This document shows, one piece after another, positions 10,187-20,381 of a DNA stretch of 64,000 nucleotides (positions within the stretch are counted from its first letter, which is position 1; each line of letters starts with the position of its first letter). The position numbers and the translations under genes are program-made. The notes below the pieces were generated by a model that was not told the DNA's origin, ran no database searches, and saw nothing but the letters and a program-made list of their open reading frames with translations. The stretch lies in NCBI GenBank assembly GCA_016189835.1, contig JACPRU010000023.1, forward strand, positions 1-64,000, in the 5' to 3' direction. The stretch comes from Deltaproteobacteria bacterium. GTDB taxonomy: Bacteria; Desulfobacterota; Binatia; JACPRU01.

Positions 10187-11071
10187 ATGACGGAGAGCTG
10201 GAAGCACGAGTTCATCGACGCGAACGGCATCCGTTTTCACTACGTGGCCGCGGGCGAGGGGTCGCTGGTCGTGCTGCTGCACGGGTTCCCGCAGTTCTGG
10301 TACGCGTGGCGACACCAGATCCCGGCGCTCGCCGCCCGATTCCGGGTGGTGGCTCCCGACCTGCGCGGCTATGGCGACACCGACAAGCCGCCGCGGGTCT
10401 CGGATTATCGCACCGGGATCCTGGCCGCGGACGTCGCGGCGCTCGTCCGCGCGCTCGGCTACGAGAAGGCGCACCTCGTGGGGCACGATTGGGGCGGAGC
10501 GGTGGCGTGGACGACGGCGCTCGAGCAGCCTCAGGTCGTCGATCGGCTGGCGGTTCTCAACTGCCCGCATCCGCTCGCTTTCGCCAAGGCGCTGCGCTCG
10601 AACCCACGCCAGCTCGGCCGCAGCTGGTACGTGTTCTTCTTCCAGCTTCCGGTGCTCCCCGAGCTGGTCTTTCAGCTCGCCCCGCAGCGCGCGGTCGAGC
10701 GCATGTTCCGCGGCATGGCCGTCCGCAAGGAGACCTTCGACGACGAGGATCTCCGCCAGTTTCGCCAGGCACTCGAGAAGCCGGGCGCGCTCACCGCGGC
10801 GATCAACTACTACCGCGCGACCCTCCGCAATTTCTCGGCGATGCGCGAGCTCGAGCGCCACCCCAAGCCGATCGCCGCGCCGACGCTGCTCATCTGGGCG
10901 GAGCAGGACGTCGCGCTCGGCAAGGAGCTGACCTACGGAATGGAGCCGCTGTTCTCCGGTCCCTTTCGCCTCCGGTACGTCCCGGACTGCAGTCACTGGG
11001 TGAACGAGGAGCAGCCCGAGCTGGTCAACCGGTTGCTGATCGACTTCCTCGCCGCTAAAGAACCGCCATGA
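10187..11071 (+). CDS. Alpha/beta hydrolase (epoxide hydrolase-like)
   Basis: LLHGFPQFWYAWRHQIPAL, LVGHDWGGAVAWT, PTLLIWAEQDVALG, PDCSHWVNEEQP. Confidence 0.88.
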   Translation: MTESWKHEFIDANGIRFHYVAAGEGSLVVLLHGFPQFWYAWRHQIPALAARFRVVAPDLRGYGDTDKPPRVSDYRTGILAADVAALVRALGYEKAHLVGHDWGGAVAWTTALEQPQVVDRLAVLNCPHPLAFAKALRSNPRQLGRSWYVFFFQLPVLPELVFQLAPQRAVERMFRGMAVRKETFDDEDLRQFRQALEKPGALTAAINYYRATLRNFSAMRELERHPKPIAAPTLLIWAEQDVALGKELTYGMEPLFSGPFRLRYVPDCSHWVNEEQPELVNRLLIDFLAAKEPP

Positions 11072-11955
11072 GCGTCGAGATCCGCCGCATGACGCGCGAG
11101 GACGTGCCCGAGGTGGGGCGGATCGGCGTGGAGGCGTTCAACGAGCTGATGGCGCGGCACAACCGCCCGCCGCTCTATCCGAATCCTCAGGTCGGCCCGC
11201 TGGCCGCCACCGCCTATCTGTCGATCGACCCCGAGCATTCGCTGGTCGCCACCGAGCAGGGCAAGGTCGTCGGCTCGGTGTTCTATCGCCGCCGCGGCGA
11301 CACCGTGTCGGTCGGTCCCGCGACCGTCGCGCCGGCGGCCCAGGGGCGCGGCGTCGGCAGCAGGCTCTTCCAGCGGGTGATCGACGACGAGCCGCAAGCT
11401 CGCTCGATGCGCATCATGCAGGATTCGTTGAACCTGCCCTCGTTCGAGCTGCTGGTGCGCATCGGCTACTCGCTCGGCGAGGAAGTCGCGATGTTCACCC
11501 TGCCGGAGGGCTCTCGCGAGGAGCGCGACGGCGACGCGGCGGTGCGCGCGGCGCGCGCGGAGGACCTTCCCGAGATTCTCGAGATGGACCGCAGGCGATT
11601 CGGCTCCGACCGCCGCCGCGACTTCGAGTTCCTGCGCCGCTTCGGAAAGATCTTGACGATTCACGGCGAAGGGCGGCTGCAAGGCTATCTGGCGCAGATG
11701 CCGACACCCGGACGGACGATGCTCGGCCCGGGCGGCGCCGAAAGTTCGCAAGCGTTGCAGAGATTGATCCGCGGCGCGGTCGGCGAGACGCTCGGCGAGC
11801 TGTCGTTGGTCCTTCCGGCGCGCAGCCAGGAGGGCGTCAAGGCGTTGCTCGGCCTCGGCTTCCGTCTGGTCGGGCTCTCGAACCTGATGTATCGTGGGCA
11901 CTGGCAGCCCCCGGCCGGCGCCTACGCTTACTCGCTGTTTCCCGAGAGCCACTAA
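11068..11955 (+). CDS. GNAT N-acetyltransferase
   Basis: VSVGPATVAPAAQGRGVGSRLFQRVIDD acetyl-CoA motif. Confidence 0.8.
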   Translation: MSVEIRRMTREDVPEVGRIGVEAFNELMARHNRPPLYPNPQVGPLAATAYLSIDPEHSLVATEQGKVVGSVFYRRRGDTVSVGPATVAPAAQGRGVGSRLFQRVIDDEPQARSMRIMQDSLNLPSFELLVRIGYSLGEEVAMFTLPEGSREERDGDAAVRAARAEDLPEILEMDRRRFGSDRRRDFEFLRRFGKILTIHGEGRLQGYLAQMPTPGRTMLGPGGAESSQALQRLIRGAVGETLGELSLVLPARSQEGVKALLGLGFRLVGLSNLMYRGHWQPPAGAYAYSLFPESH

Positions 11956-11967
11956 CGGATCGGCATC

Positions 11968-12369
11968 ATGGAGTGCCCGCGCAAGATCTTGCTGGTCGAC
12001 GACCACGAATCCAGCCTGGTGATGCTCGAGCGCCTGCTGGCTCGGCCGACGTTGCGGTGCCTGAGGGCCTCGTCGGGCGTGGAGGCCTTGCGGCTGGTGC
12101 GCAGCGAGCGTCCGGAGGTGGTGGTGCTCGACGTGTGCATGCCGGGCATGGACGGCCTCGAGGTGTGCGACGCCATCAAGCGAGACCCCGAGCTGGCGGA
12201 AACCCGCGTGATCCTGATGAGCGCGATCCTCGGCCAGAAGGGCCTTCAGGAGGGCGAGGAGGCAGTGGGCGCCGACGGCTATCTGGGAAAGCCGTTCGAC
12301 CCCGAGGCGGTACGCGCGGGTGTCGCCGCGATGCTCGCGCAGCGCCGGGGGGCGCACCCCGAGCACTAG
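11968..12369 (+). CDS. Single-domain response regulator (receiver)
   Basis: KILLVDDHESS, VVVLDVCMPGMDGLEVC, GYLGKPFDP. Confidence 0.88.
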   Translation: MECPRKILLVDDHESSLVMLERLLARPTLRCLRASSGVEALRLVRSERPEVVVLDVCMPGMDGLEVCDAIKRDPELAETRVILMSAILGQKGLQEGEEAVGADGYLGKPFDPEAVRAGVAAMLAQRRGAHPEH

Positions 12370-12452
12370 AAAAGGGGTCGGGAGTCTTTTGCCCGGCGAC
12401 CCACTGGTCAGCGGGCGGATCGTCGGCTAGAGATGCCGACGAGGATCCCTCC

Positions 12453-12788
12453 GTGGCGAGAACCCCGAAGTACAGCGTAGCGTCGATGCAGCCCGTCGGG
12501 CGCTATGCGCTCGGCGTGACCTGGGCGGACAAGCACGACAGCATCCTTCCGCTCGACAACCTGCGCCGCCGCTGCCCGTGCGTCGAGTGCGAGCGGTCGC
12601 GGGCGGTCGATCGGCAGCCGGCGGACTCCGCCGCGCGGCTCGAGGGGGTGCAGCGACTGCAAGAAGCGAGCGTGATGCTCCACTGGGCCGACGGCCACGA
12701 GACGCTGTTCCTCGTGGAGGAGCTGCGCGAGCTTTGCGGCTGTGCCGCGTGCAAGGGCGAGCCGGACTACCCGATCACGGGCCAGTGA
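12453..12788 (+). CDS. DUF971 (gamma-butyrobetaine hydroxylase-like N-terminal domain) protein
   Basis: GTG start; two similar halves, TWADKHDSILPLDNLRRRCPCVEC and HWADGHETLFLVEELRELCGCAAC. Confidence 0.75.
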   Translation: MARTPKYSVASMQPVGRYALGVTWADKHDSILPLDNLRRRCPCVECERSRAVDRQPADSAARLEGVQRLQEASVMLHWADGHETLFLVEELRELCGCAACKGEPDYPITGQ

Positions 12789-12792
12789 TGCC

Positions 12793-13551
12793 CTACATCC
12801 AGGCGCCGCCGTTGATCCGATAGACCTGGCCGGTGATCCACGCCGCGTCCAACGACGCGAGATACGCCGCCAGCTTGCCGATTTCCTCCGGCGTTCCGGC
12901 GCGACCGAGCGGAATGTCGGCGAGCAAGGTCTCCTCTCCCAGCGCTCTCGCCATGCGCTCGCCCATGTCGGAGCTGACCAAGCCCGGCGCGATTGCGTTG
13001 ACGCGAATGCCCTCCGCGGCCAGCTCGCGCGCGAGCACCTTGGTGAGCGCGTTCACCCCGGCCTTGGCCGCGTAGTAGGGGGCGCCGAAAGCGGCGCAGC
13101 TATCGGCGCCGATCGAGGAGATCAGGATCACGCAGCCGCGCTTGCGCTCGAGCAGCTTCGGCACGCAGGCGCGGCAGGTGTAGAACGCGCCGTGCAGGTT
13201 CACGCCGATGACGCGGTGCCACTCCTTGACGTCCATGGTCGCGACGGACGCCGGGCGCGAGGCCACGCCCGAATTGGCGACCACGATGTCGATGCCGCCG
13301 AGGTCGCGCACGGCCAGGTCGGCGAGCCGGGCCACGGCCTCGAAGTCGGCGACGTCCGCCTCTCCGGTCACCGCGCGCCGGCCGAGGCCGCGGATCTCCG
13401 CGGCGGTCTTCTCCGCGGCGTCTCTTTCCCGGCGATAGTTGACGACGACGTCCGCTCCCTTGCGGGCCAGCTCGAGCGCGATCGCGCGGCCGATGCCGCG
13501 CGAGCCCCCGGTCACCAGCGCGACCTGACCCTCGAGATCACCCGTCTTCAC
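12793..13551 (-). CDS. SDR family oxidoreductase (3-oxoacyl-ACP reductase FabG-like)
   Basis: LVTGGSRGIGRAIA, YYAAKAGVNALTK, IRVNAIAPGLVSSDM; GTG start overlaps the YIP1 gene stop. Confidence 0.88.
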   Translation of the reverse strand: MKTGDLEGQVALVTGGSRGIGRAIALELARKGADVVVNYRRERDAAEKTAAEIRGLGRRAVTGEADVADFEAVARLADLAVRDLGGIDIVVANSGVASRPASVATMDVKEWHRVIGVNLHGAFYTCRACVPKLLERKRGCVILISSIGADSCAAFGAPYYAAKAGVNALTKVLARELAAEGIRVNAIAPGLVSSDMGERMARALGEETLLADIPLGRAGTPEEIGKLAAYLASLDAAWITGQVYRINGGAWM

Positions 13552-14231
13552 TCCCCCTGCTCCTCGTCGCCTTGCTGTTGCTGCTGCATCTCCTGACCCA
13601 TTCGCTCCATGGCCTTGCCGAGCTCTTCGGTGCTTCGCTGCATCTGGCGGTTGAGCTCGTCGAGCTTCGGCGCCACGCGCCGAGCGGTCACGGTTCCCCA
13701 GAACGCGAGCAACAGCAGCACCGCGCCGATGCCGCCGAGCACGGTCCACGCCTTCTGCTCCGGCACCTTGTGCACGGCGATCACCGCGAGGATGGTGACG
13801 TAGATCGCGTACGCCTGAACCAGCAGCGGCAGGTAGGGCACGAGCGAAGCGGCGGCCTGCAGCGGCGCCAGCGCCGAGCAGTAGGCGACGACCCGGAAGC
13901 TCGACTCGAAGGAAGCTTCGCCGCCGAGAGATCGCGACAGAAAGAACAGGATGGCGGAGCCGATCAACAGGGCGATGGCGCCGAAGATCGGCGTCGCGAT
14001 GAGCGCGGCGAGAAAGGCGCCGAAGTGCAGGTGGAGCAGCGAGAAGACCCCGAGGGCCGCTCCGTAGACGACGAGCATGACCGCGGCGAAGATCGCCGGC
14101 CTCTCGTAGCCGCCCTCGCGAGCCATGCGCTCGAAGAATCCGCGGGGGTCGGTCACCACCTCGATCGCGGTCGGCAGAATCTCCTCGAGAGCCGAAGCCG
14201 GCTGAGCCGGCGCACCGGATGTGTCCGTCAT
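13548..14231 (-). CDS. YIP1-family membrane protein
   Basis: Multiple TM helices, EVVTDPRGFFERMAREGGYERPAIFA N-terminus, Gln-rich C-terminus. Confidence 0.75.
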   Translation of the reverse strand: MTDTSGAPAQPASALEEILPTAIEVVTDPRGFFERMAREGGYERPAIFAAVMLVVYGAALGVFSLLHLHFGAFLAALIATPIFGAIALLIGSAILFFLSRSLGGEASFESSFRVVAYCSALAPLQAAASLVPYLPLLVQAYAIYVTILAVIAVHKVPEQKAWTVLGGIGAVLLLLAFWGTVTARRVAPKLDELNRQMQRSTEELGKAMERMGQEMQQQQQGDEEQGE

Positions 14232-14390
14232 CTCGAAACCCTTCCCTTCGCGCCGGTTTGCGCATCTTCCGGCGGCCGGCACGCGCCTTGAAGCGTGCCC
14301 TACCACATTCTAGGATGGCTGTCTTGCGATGGACCCGAAGAGACGCTCGGAACGCTTCACCCCGACCGGCCGCCGCTGATCCACCGACCC

Positions 14391-15716
14391 ATGGAGGAGA
14401 TCCTTCGGTCCTATCTGCACGTGTTGCTGGCTCTCGGGCTGGTGATCTTGAACGGGTTCTTCACGGCCGCCGAATTCGCGGTCGTCACGATGCGCGCCTC
14501 GCGCCTGGAGACGCTCAGCCGCCAGGGGAACCTCTTCGCCAAGTCCGCCCGCCACATCCGCCAACACCTCGACGCGTATCTCTCGCTTTGCCAGCTCGGC
14601 ATCACCGCGGCGAGTCTCGGGCTCGGCTGGATCGGTGAGCCGGCGGTCGCCGTGCTCATCCGGCCGCTGCTCGAAGCGGCCGGCGTCTCTTCCGAGCAAG
14701 CGCTGCACTCGCTGGCCTTCGGCCTCGCCTTCGCGGGCATCACGTTCGTCCACATCGTGCTCGGCGAGCAGGCGCCGAAGATGTTCGCCATCCAGAAGAA
14801 CGATACGATCGCGCTGGCGGTGGCGCTGCCGCTGCGCGCGCTGCGACTGATCTTCTTCCCGGCGCTCTGGCTCCTGAACACGTCTTCCAACGCCCTGTTG
14901 CGCGTCGCGGGGCTCGATGCGGCTTCCCGGGAGGAGATCGTGCACTCGGAGGAGGAGCTGAAGATCATCCTCGCCGAGTCGGCGCGGCTCGGCGCGGTCT
15001 CGGGTCCGAAGCGGCGGCTGCTCGAGAACGTCTTCAGCTATTCCGGCAAGACCGCCAAAGACGTGATGATTCCCCGAGCCGAGATCGTCTACGTCTCGTT
15101 CGCCCGCACCTTCGCCGAGAACCTGCAGATCATCAAGTCCTCGCTGCACACGCGCTACCCGCTGTGCACGCTCGGCCTCGATCACGTGGTGGGCATGGTG
15201 CACATCAAGGATCTGTTCGGCGCCGAGAACGAGATCAACAGCTCGGAGGACCTGCTGAAGAAGAAGCGAGAGATGCTGTTCGTTCCGGAGTCGTGCCTCA
15301 CCGAGGAGCTGCAGCGGCAATTCCAGCAGAAGCGCATGCACATGGCGGTGGTGGTCGACGAATACGGCGGTACGGCCGGCATCGTCACGCTCGAGGACGT
15401 GCTCGAGGAGCTGGTGGGGGAGATCCAGGACGAGTTCGACCGCGAGCTGCCGAAGATCCAGAAGACGCCGGAAGGCGAGGTCGTGGATGGCTTGCTCCAG
15501 GTGACGGAGGTCAACGCCAAGCTCGGCCTCGGCCTCGAGGAGAGCGATGCGCGGACGATGGGCGGGTACATCACCGAGGAACTGGGCCGCATCGCCCGCG
15601 TCGGCGACCGCGTCACCGTCAACGGCCGCGAGCTGCGCGTCGTGGAGATGAAGGGCCGGCGGATCGCCCGGGTGCTGGTCGCGTCGCAGCCCCTGGAGAC
15701 CGGCGGCGCCGCCTGA
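14391..15716 (+). CDS. CNNM/CorC-HlyC family transporter (hemolysin-like, CBS domains)
   Basis: LNGFFTAAEFAVVTMRASRLE, GEQAPKMFAIQ, MAVVVDEYGGTAGIVTLEDVLEELVGEIQDEFD. Confidence 0.93.
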   Translation: MEEILRSYLHVLLALGLVILNGFFTAAEFAVVTMRASRLETLSRQGNLFAKSARHIRQHLDAYLSLCQLGITAASLGLGWIGEPAVAVLIRPLLEAAGVSSEQALHSLAFGLAFAGITFVHIVLGEQAPKMFAIQKNDTIALAVALPLRALRLIFFPALWLLNTSSNALLRVAGLDAASREEIVHSEEELKIILAESARLGAVSGPKRRLLENVFSYSGKTAKDVMIPRAEIVYVSFARTFAENLQIIKSSLHTRYPLCTLGLDHVVGMVHIKDLFGAENEINSSEDLLKKKREMLFVPESCLTEELQRQFQQKRMHMAVVVDEYGGTAGIVTLEDVLEELVGEIQDEFDRELPKIQKTPEGEVVDGLLQVTEVNAKLGLGLEESDARTMGGYITEELGRIARVGDRVTVNGRELRVVEMKGRRIARVLVASQPLETGGAA

Positions 15717-15748
15717 CCTCGACGGGCGCGCGTCGCCTCCGGCGAGAA

Positions 15749-16573
15749 TCAGGAGCCGTTCTTGTTCAGCGGCACCTTGGCCGTGGAGATCGTCAGCGGG
15801 CCGCGGTGGCTGAACAGCACGACGTCCTCGGGGATCCCCGTTCCCTGTAGCTTGAGGATCAGACGCATCCGATCCTCCTGCTGCCGGGTGACCTCGGTGG
15901 CCTGCGTGCCGTGCGCGTTCGTGACCTTGCGCACGGTGCGGGTCTCGCGCACGGACTCGATGGCCGCGTCGGAGAGCGGATAGGTCTTGTCGCTGGTGCG
16001 GATCGCCAGGCGCCGCAACGCGCGGTCACGCGTCTTGGCGTCGAGCCGATCGACGACCAGGGCGTTGCCTTGCGCGGTGATGTGCGCGGCCAGCTCGTCG
16101 ACCAGACGCTGATCTTCCTCGCGAATGATGGCGTGGGCGTCGAGCAGCTTCCACCCTGCCAGCGGAAAGACGGCGAGGAGGAACGCGACTTGCGCCATGC
16201 GCGCAAACGGGCGAGCCACGTGAATCTGCCGTCCCATGTCGATCACCAAGAGATCGACGACGAGCGGCACGGCCATCGAGCCGATCGTCATCAACACCAG
16301 GCCGAGGCCCACTCGCGGCGCGCCGAGCGTCGGGCCGAGATCGAACAGCAGGCCGGAGATCAGCAGCGAGGCGACGCAGAACACGAAACGCTTGCCCGAT
16401 CCCTGGTACACGAGGAAGAGCACGAGCGGAGGCAGGGAGAGGCTGACCAGGACGTCGAGCATCTCGCTGTCGCGATAGGCGCCGGCCAGCGCCACGGCGA
16501 CGACGTAGGCCGCGACGATGCCGAGAGCGACGCCCGCGAAGGGAGTCTTGCTGATGTTTCCCGGCATGTTCAT
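15749..16573 (-). CDS. Membrane protein of unknown function
   Basis: MNMPGNISKTPFAGVALGIVAAYVVAVALAGAYRD...; several TM helices then a soluble C-terminus. Confidence 0.65.
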   Translation of the reverse strand: MNMPGNISKTPFAGVALGIVAAYVVAVALAGAYRDSEMLDVLVSLSLPPLVLFLVYQGSGKRFVFCVASLLISGLLFDLGPTLGAPRVGLGLVLMTIGSMAVPLVVDLLVIDMGRQIHVARPFARMAQVAFLLAVFPLAGWKLLDAHAIIREEDQRLVDELAAHITAQGNALVVDRLDAKTRDRALRRLAIRTSDKTYPLSDAAIESVRETRTVRKVTNAHGTQATEVTRQQEDRMRLILKLQGTGIPEDVVLFSHRGPLTISTAKVPLNKNGS

Positions 16574-16671
16574 ATGCGGACCCCTGCCGCGTCGCAGTAT
16601 AGGGCGCGCCTGCGCCAATGGCAATGCACGCGACAAGCGTCAACCGAGATGCCGGGGATCCCGGCCCTCGA

Positions 16672-17262
16672 TCACCGCGCGTATGGAGCCGCGAGCTTCT
16701 CGACGTACCGGGCGATCATGTCGCTCTCGAGATTGACGGCGTCACCGGGCCGGAGCCGTCCGAGCGTGGTGACGTGCGCCGTGTGGGGAATGACGGCGAC
16801 CGAGAACGAGCGCTCTCGACAATGAAAGACGGTGAGGCTCACGCCGTCGACCGCCACCGACCCCTTCTCGACGAGGTAGCGAGAGATCGCCTCCGGCGCC
16901 TCGAACCGGTAGATCGCGGAGGCGCCCTCCGGGGTGATGCCGAGCACGCGGCCGACGCCGTCGACGTGGCCGAACACCAGGTGCCCGCTCAGGCGGTCGC
17001 CGAGGCGCAGGCTCCTCTCCAGGTTGACCGCGTCGCCGGTCCGGATCTGGCCGAGCTTGGAGCGGCGCAGTGTCTCCGGCGAGACGTCGACGGCGAAGGC
17101 GTCGAGCCCGGCCTCCACCACCGTCAAGCACACCCCGCTCACGCATACGCTCTCGCCGAGCGCGAGAGCGCCGAGCGACGCGCCGACCCACAAGCGCCAG
17201 CCGCTCGCCTCCTGCTCCGCGCGCCGAATCGCTCCGACGGCCTCGACGATCCCGGAGAACAC
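16672..17262 (-). CDS. ribE: Riboflavin synthase alpha chain
   Basis: MFSGIVEAVGAI, SVCVSGVCLTVV, GHLVFGHVDGVGRV, VAVDGVSLTV. Confidence 0.93.
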   Translation of the reverse strand: MFSGIVEAVGAIRRAEQEASGWRLWVGASLGALALGESVCVSGVCLTVVEAGLDAFAVDVSPETLRRSKLGQIRTGDAVNLERSLRLGDRLSGHLVFGHVDGVGRVLGITPEGASAIYRFEAPEAISRYLVEKGSVAVDGVSLTVFHCRERSFSVAVIPHTAHVTTLGRLRPGDAVNLESDMIARYVEKLAAPYAR

Positions 17263-17269
17263 GCGGCGT

Positions 17270-17605
17270 TCAGCGGGTGTGAACCAGGGAGTTACGGAAG
17301 AGACGGCCGAGCCAGCTCTCGCTCTCCCGGCGCGACAGAGCCTCGAGCTCGCCCTGGTCGAGCCAGATGCCGCGGCACGAGGCGCACTCGTCGATGTCCA
17401 CTCGCTCGATCGATCGGTGCGTCAGGCGGTCTCCGCACCGCGGACAGCGGCCCTTGGCGAGATCTCGGGCGGTGACCTCGCGGCTGGCTTCGTCCTGGCC
17501 GCGGATCTTGTCGAGCAACTCGCGGTCGCGCTTGGCGAAGTACAGGTCTTCCTCGGCTCGTTCCTTGTCCTTCAGCTTGTCGCCAAACGGATCCTTCTCG
17601 TGCAT
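17270..17605 (-). CDS. Zinc-ribbon (zf-TFIIB-like) protein
   Basis: CPRCGDRLTHRSIERVDIDECASCRGIWLDQGELEAL. Confidence 0.8.
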   Translation of the reverse strand: MHEKDPFGDKLKDKERAEEDLYFAKRDRELLDKIRGQDEASREVTARDLAKGRCPRCGDRLTHRSIERVDIDECASCRGIWLDQGELEALSRRESESWLGRLFRNSLVHTR

Positions 17606-17714
17606 GCTACGTCCTTTCGATGGGGCAGATTAGGCTTCCCGAGCATCGCTGTCGAGACCCGCGAGGGGCGGGGGGCGATGCGGTGCGCCGAGCCGCGCGG
17701 CGCGGGGGCGGCCG

Positions 17715-18386
17715 ATGATCCCGCTGCGGGACAACGTTCCCTCGCAGAGCATTCCCTTCGTCACCTATGCCCTGATCGCGCTGAACGTGGCGGCGTTCTG
17801 GTACGAACTGCAGCTCGGGGGCGCGCTGGAGCGCTTTCTCGGCACGTTCGGACTGGTGCCGCTGCGCTTCCAGGCGGCCCGCGATCCGTTCGCTCGCTTC
17901 GTGCCGGTCTACACCAGCATGTTTCTCCACGGCGGCTGGCTGCATCTGCTGAGCAACATGCTCTTCCTCCACATCTTCGGCGACAACGTCGAGGATCGGC
18001 TCGGCCATCTCCGGTTCCTTTTCTTCTACCTCGGCTGCGGGACCATCGCCGCGCTCGTGCAGGTGAACATGCTGCCGCAGTCCGCGCTGCCGATGGTGGG
18101 AGCGAGCGGAGCCATCGCCGGCGTGACCGGAGCGTACTTCGTCTTCTTCCCGCGCGCTCGCGTGCTCACGCTGGTTCCGGTGTTCGTCTTCTGGGAGGTC
18201 GTGCAGGTTCCGGCGGTGTTGTTCCTGCTGCTGTGGTTCGTGATGCAGGTCTTCTACGGCATGAGCGCCCTCGCTGGCGCGCAGAATGGCGGAGTCGCCT
18301 GGTGGGCGCACATCGGCGGCTTCGGCGGGGGCGCGGCCGGCGCCTGGCTGCTGGCGCCGCGCCGCGCGCGCGCCGGGGGCGATTGA
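17715..18386 (+). CDS. Rhomboid family intramembrane serine protease
   Basis: GASGAIAGVTGAYF, MFLHGGWLHLLSNMLFLHIFGDNVED, WWAHIGGFGGG. Confidence 0.92.
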   Translation: MIPLRDNVPSQSIPFVTYALIALNVAAFWYELQLGGALERFLGTFGLVPLRFQAARDPFARFVPVYTSMFLHGGWLHLLSNMLFLHIFGDNVEDRLGHLRFLFFYLGCGTIAALVQVNMLPQSALPMVGASGAIAGVTGAYFVFFPRARVLTLVPVFVFWEVVQVPAVLFLLLWFVMQVFYGMSALAGAQNGGVAWWAHIGGFGGGAAGAWLLAPRRARAGGD

Positions 18387-18420
18387 CTCGACGTCCGCTC
18401 CGGCGCTAACCAGGTGAAGT

Positions 18421-18547
18421 GGCTGGGGGAGCCGATCGAGTTCGGCTGAGAGAGTAGGGAGTCGACCTACCGACCCCGAGAAGCCGCGCGGTGCCTCGGC
18501 GCGGCTTCCAGAACCTGATCCGGGTAATACCGGCGGAGGGAAGCGAA
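18421..18547 (+). ncRNA. TPP riboswitch (THI element)
   Basis: GGGGGAGCC...GGCTGAGAGAG...GAACCTGATCCGGGTAATACCGGCGGAGGGAAGCG directly upstream of thiC. Confidence 0.93.
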
Positions 18548-20185
18548 ATGTCGGAATCACTCACCCAAATCCAGGCGGCACGCCGCGGCATCGTCACGCC
18601 GGAGATGTCCCGCGTGGCGCAGCGCGAGCTGGTGGCGCCCGAGATGATCCGCGACGAAGTGGCGCGCGGCAGGCTGGTCATCCCGGCCAACAAGCGGCAC
18701 CTGGCGGGCAGCGGGGGCCGCCCGCCCGCCCAACCTCCCCCGGCCGGCCCCACGGAGCCCGCGGCGCGCCGGCACTGGGTGAATCAGACCGTGCGCGAAC
18801 GGTTCGCCGAGATCCGGGACGCCGCGCGGCTGCGCGGCGAGCGCGCGCCGAAGCGTCTCGACCCGACCGGCATCGGCCGCCGGATCACGACCAAGATCAA
18901 CGCCAACATCGGCGCGTCCCCGATCGCGAGCGACACGTCGGCGGAGGTCGAAAAGCTCCTGTGGGCGCAGCAGTACGGCGCCGATACGCTCATGGACCTC
19001 TCCACCGGAGGCAACCTGAGCGAGTGCCGACAAGCGATTATCGATCATGCGACGATCCCCATCGGCACGGTGCCGATCTACAGCATGATCCTCGGTCGCA
19101 AGATCGAGGACCTCACTTACGACGTGATCCTGCGCGAGATCGAGCGGCAGGCCGCCCAGGGGGTCGACTACTTCACGATCCACGCCGGAGTGCTGCGCGA
19201 GCACCTCGCGCTGGTGCGCGGACGCATCACCGGCATCGTCTCGCGCGGCGGCTCGCTGCTCGCGAAGTGGATGATCGTTCACGGCAAGCAGAACCCGATG
19301 TACGAGATCTTCGACGAGATCAGCGCGATCATGCGCGAGTACGACGTCACCTATTCGCTCGGCGACGGCCTGCGCCCGGGATGCCTGGCCGACGCCAGCG
19401 ACGCGGCGCAGCTCGCCGAGCTGCGCACGCTCGGCGAATTGGTGCAGCGCGCGCGGGAGGCCGGCGTGCAGGTCATGGTGGAGGGGCCGGGACACGTGCC
19501 GCTCGATCAGATCGGCTTCAACATGCAGCTCGAACAGCAATGGTGCGACGACGCGCCGTTCTACGTGCTCGGGCCGCTCGTCACCGACGCGTTCCCCGGC
19601 TACGACCACATCACCAGCGCCGTCGGCGCCACCGAAGCCGCGCGGCACGGCGCCGCCATGCTCTGCTACGTGACGCCGAAGGAACACGTCGGTCTGCCGA
19701 AGGCCGAGGACGTGCGGGCGGGGTGCATCGCCTACAAAATCGCCGCGCATGCCGGAGACGTCGCGCGCGGAATCGCCGGCGCGAGGACCTGGGACGACGA
19801 CCTGTCGCGCGCGCGGGCGGCGCTGAACTGGCCGCGACAGTTCGAGCTCGCTTTCGACGGCGAGACGGCCCGCGCCCTCCACGACGAGGACCTCGAGGTC
19901 GATACGGATTTCTGCGCGATGTGCGGGCACGACTGGTGCAGCATGCGGATCTCGAAGGAGATCGAGCAGTTCGCCAGCGGCAAGGACGCCGGCTTCCAGC
20001 CCGTTCGGCGCGCGGCGAAGAGCCCGGGGGTCGGCGCGGAAGGACAGGAGCTGTTGCGCCGTCGGGCCGCCGTGCTGCCGACGGTCGAGGGCAAGCACGC
20101 CTGCCACAGCGACTTCGTGCCCGACGCCGAGACGGCTCGAGACGTCCAGCAGGCGGCGCTGAGCCGCACCCCTCCTCCGCTCTGA
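18548..20185 (+). CDS. thiC: Phosphomethylpyrimidine synthase ThiC
   Basis: [39 protein letters not shown] (CX2CX4C). Confidence 0.96.
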   Translation: MSESLTQIQAARRGIVTPEMSRVAQRELVAPEMIRDEVARGRLVIPANKRHLAGSGGRPPAQPPPAGPTEPAARRHWVNQTVRERFAEIRDAARLRGERAPKRLDPTGIGRRITTKINANIGASPIASDTSAEVEKLLWAQQYGADTLMDLSTGGNLSECRQAIIDHATIPIGTVPIYSMILGRKIEDLTYDVILREIERQAAQGVDYFTIHAGVLREHLALVRGRITGIVSRGGSLLAKWMIVHGKQNPMYEIFDEISAIMREYDVTYSLGDGLRPGCLADASDAAQLAELRTLGELVQRAREAGVQVMVEGPGHVPLDQIGFNMQLEQQWCDDAPFYVLGPLVTDAFPGYDHITSAVGATEAARHGAAMLCYVTPKEHVGLPKAEDVRAGCIAYKIAAHAGDVARGIAGARTWDDDLSRARAALNWPRQFELAFDGETARALHDEDLEVDTDFCAMCGHDWCSMRISKEIEQFASGKDAGFQPVRRAAKSPGVGAEGQELLRRRAAVLPTVEGKHACHSDFVPDAETARDVQQAALSRTPPPL

Positions 20186-20381
20186 GCTGAGCCGAGCGGC
20201 GGCCGGCGCGCGTCGTGCGCGGCCGTCCGCGACGATGGCTCGCCTGCCCCGCGGCGCGCTTCGCGGGCCGAGGCTCGCGCCGGCGAGGCCGCGCCGGCCC
20301 GGGTTGCAGGCCGGCCGAGGATGCTTACTTTCGCCATCGAGGCGTCTCCGCGCGAGGGGCGTCGGGAAAAGGGGTCTGCGG

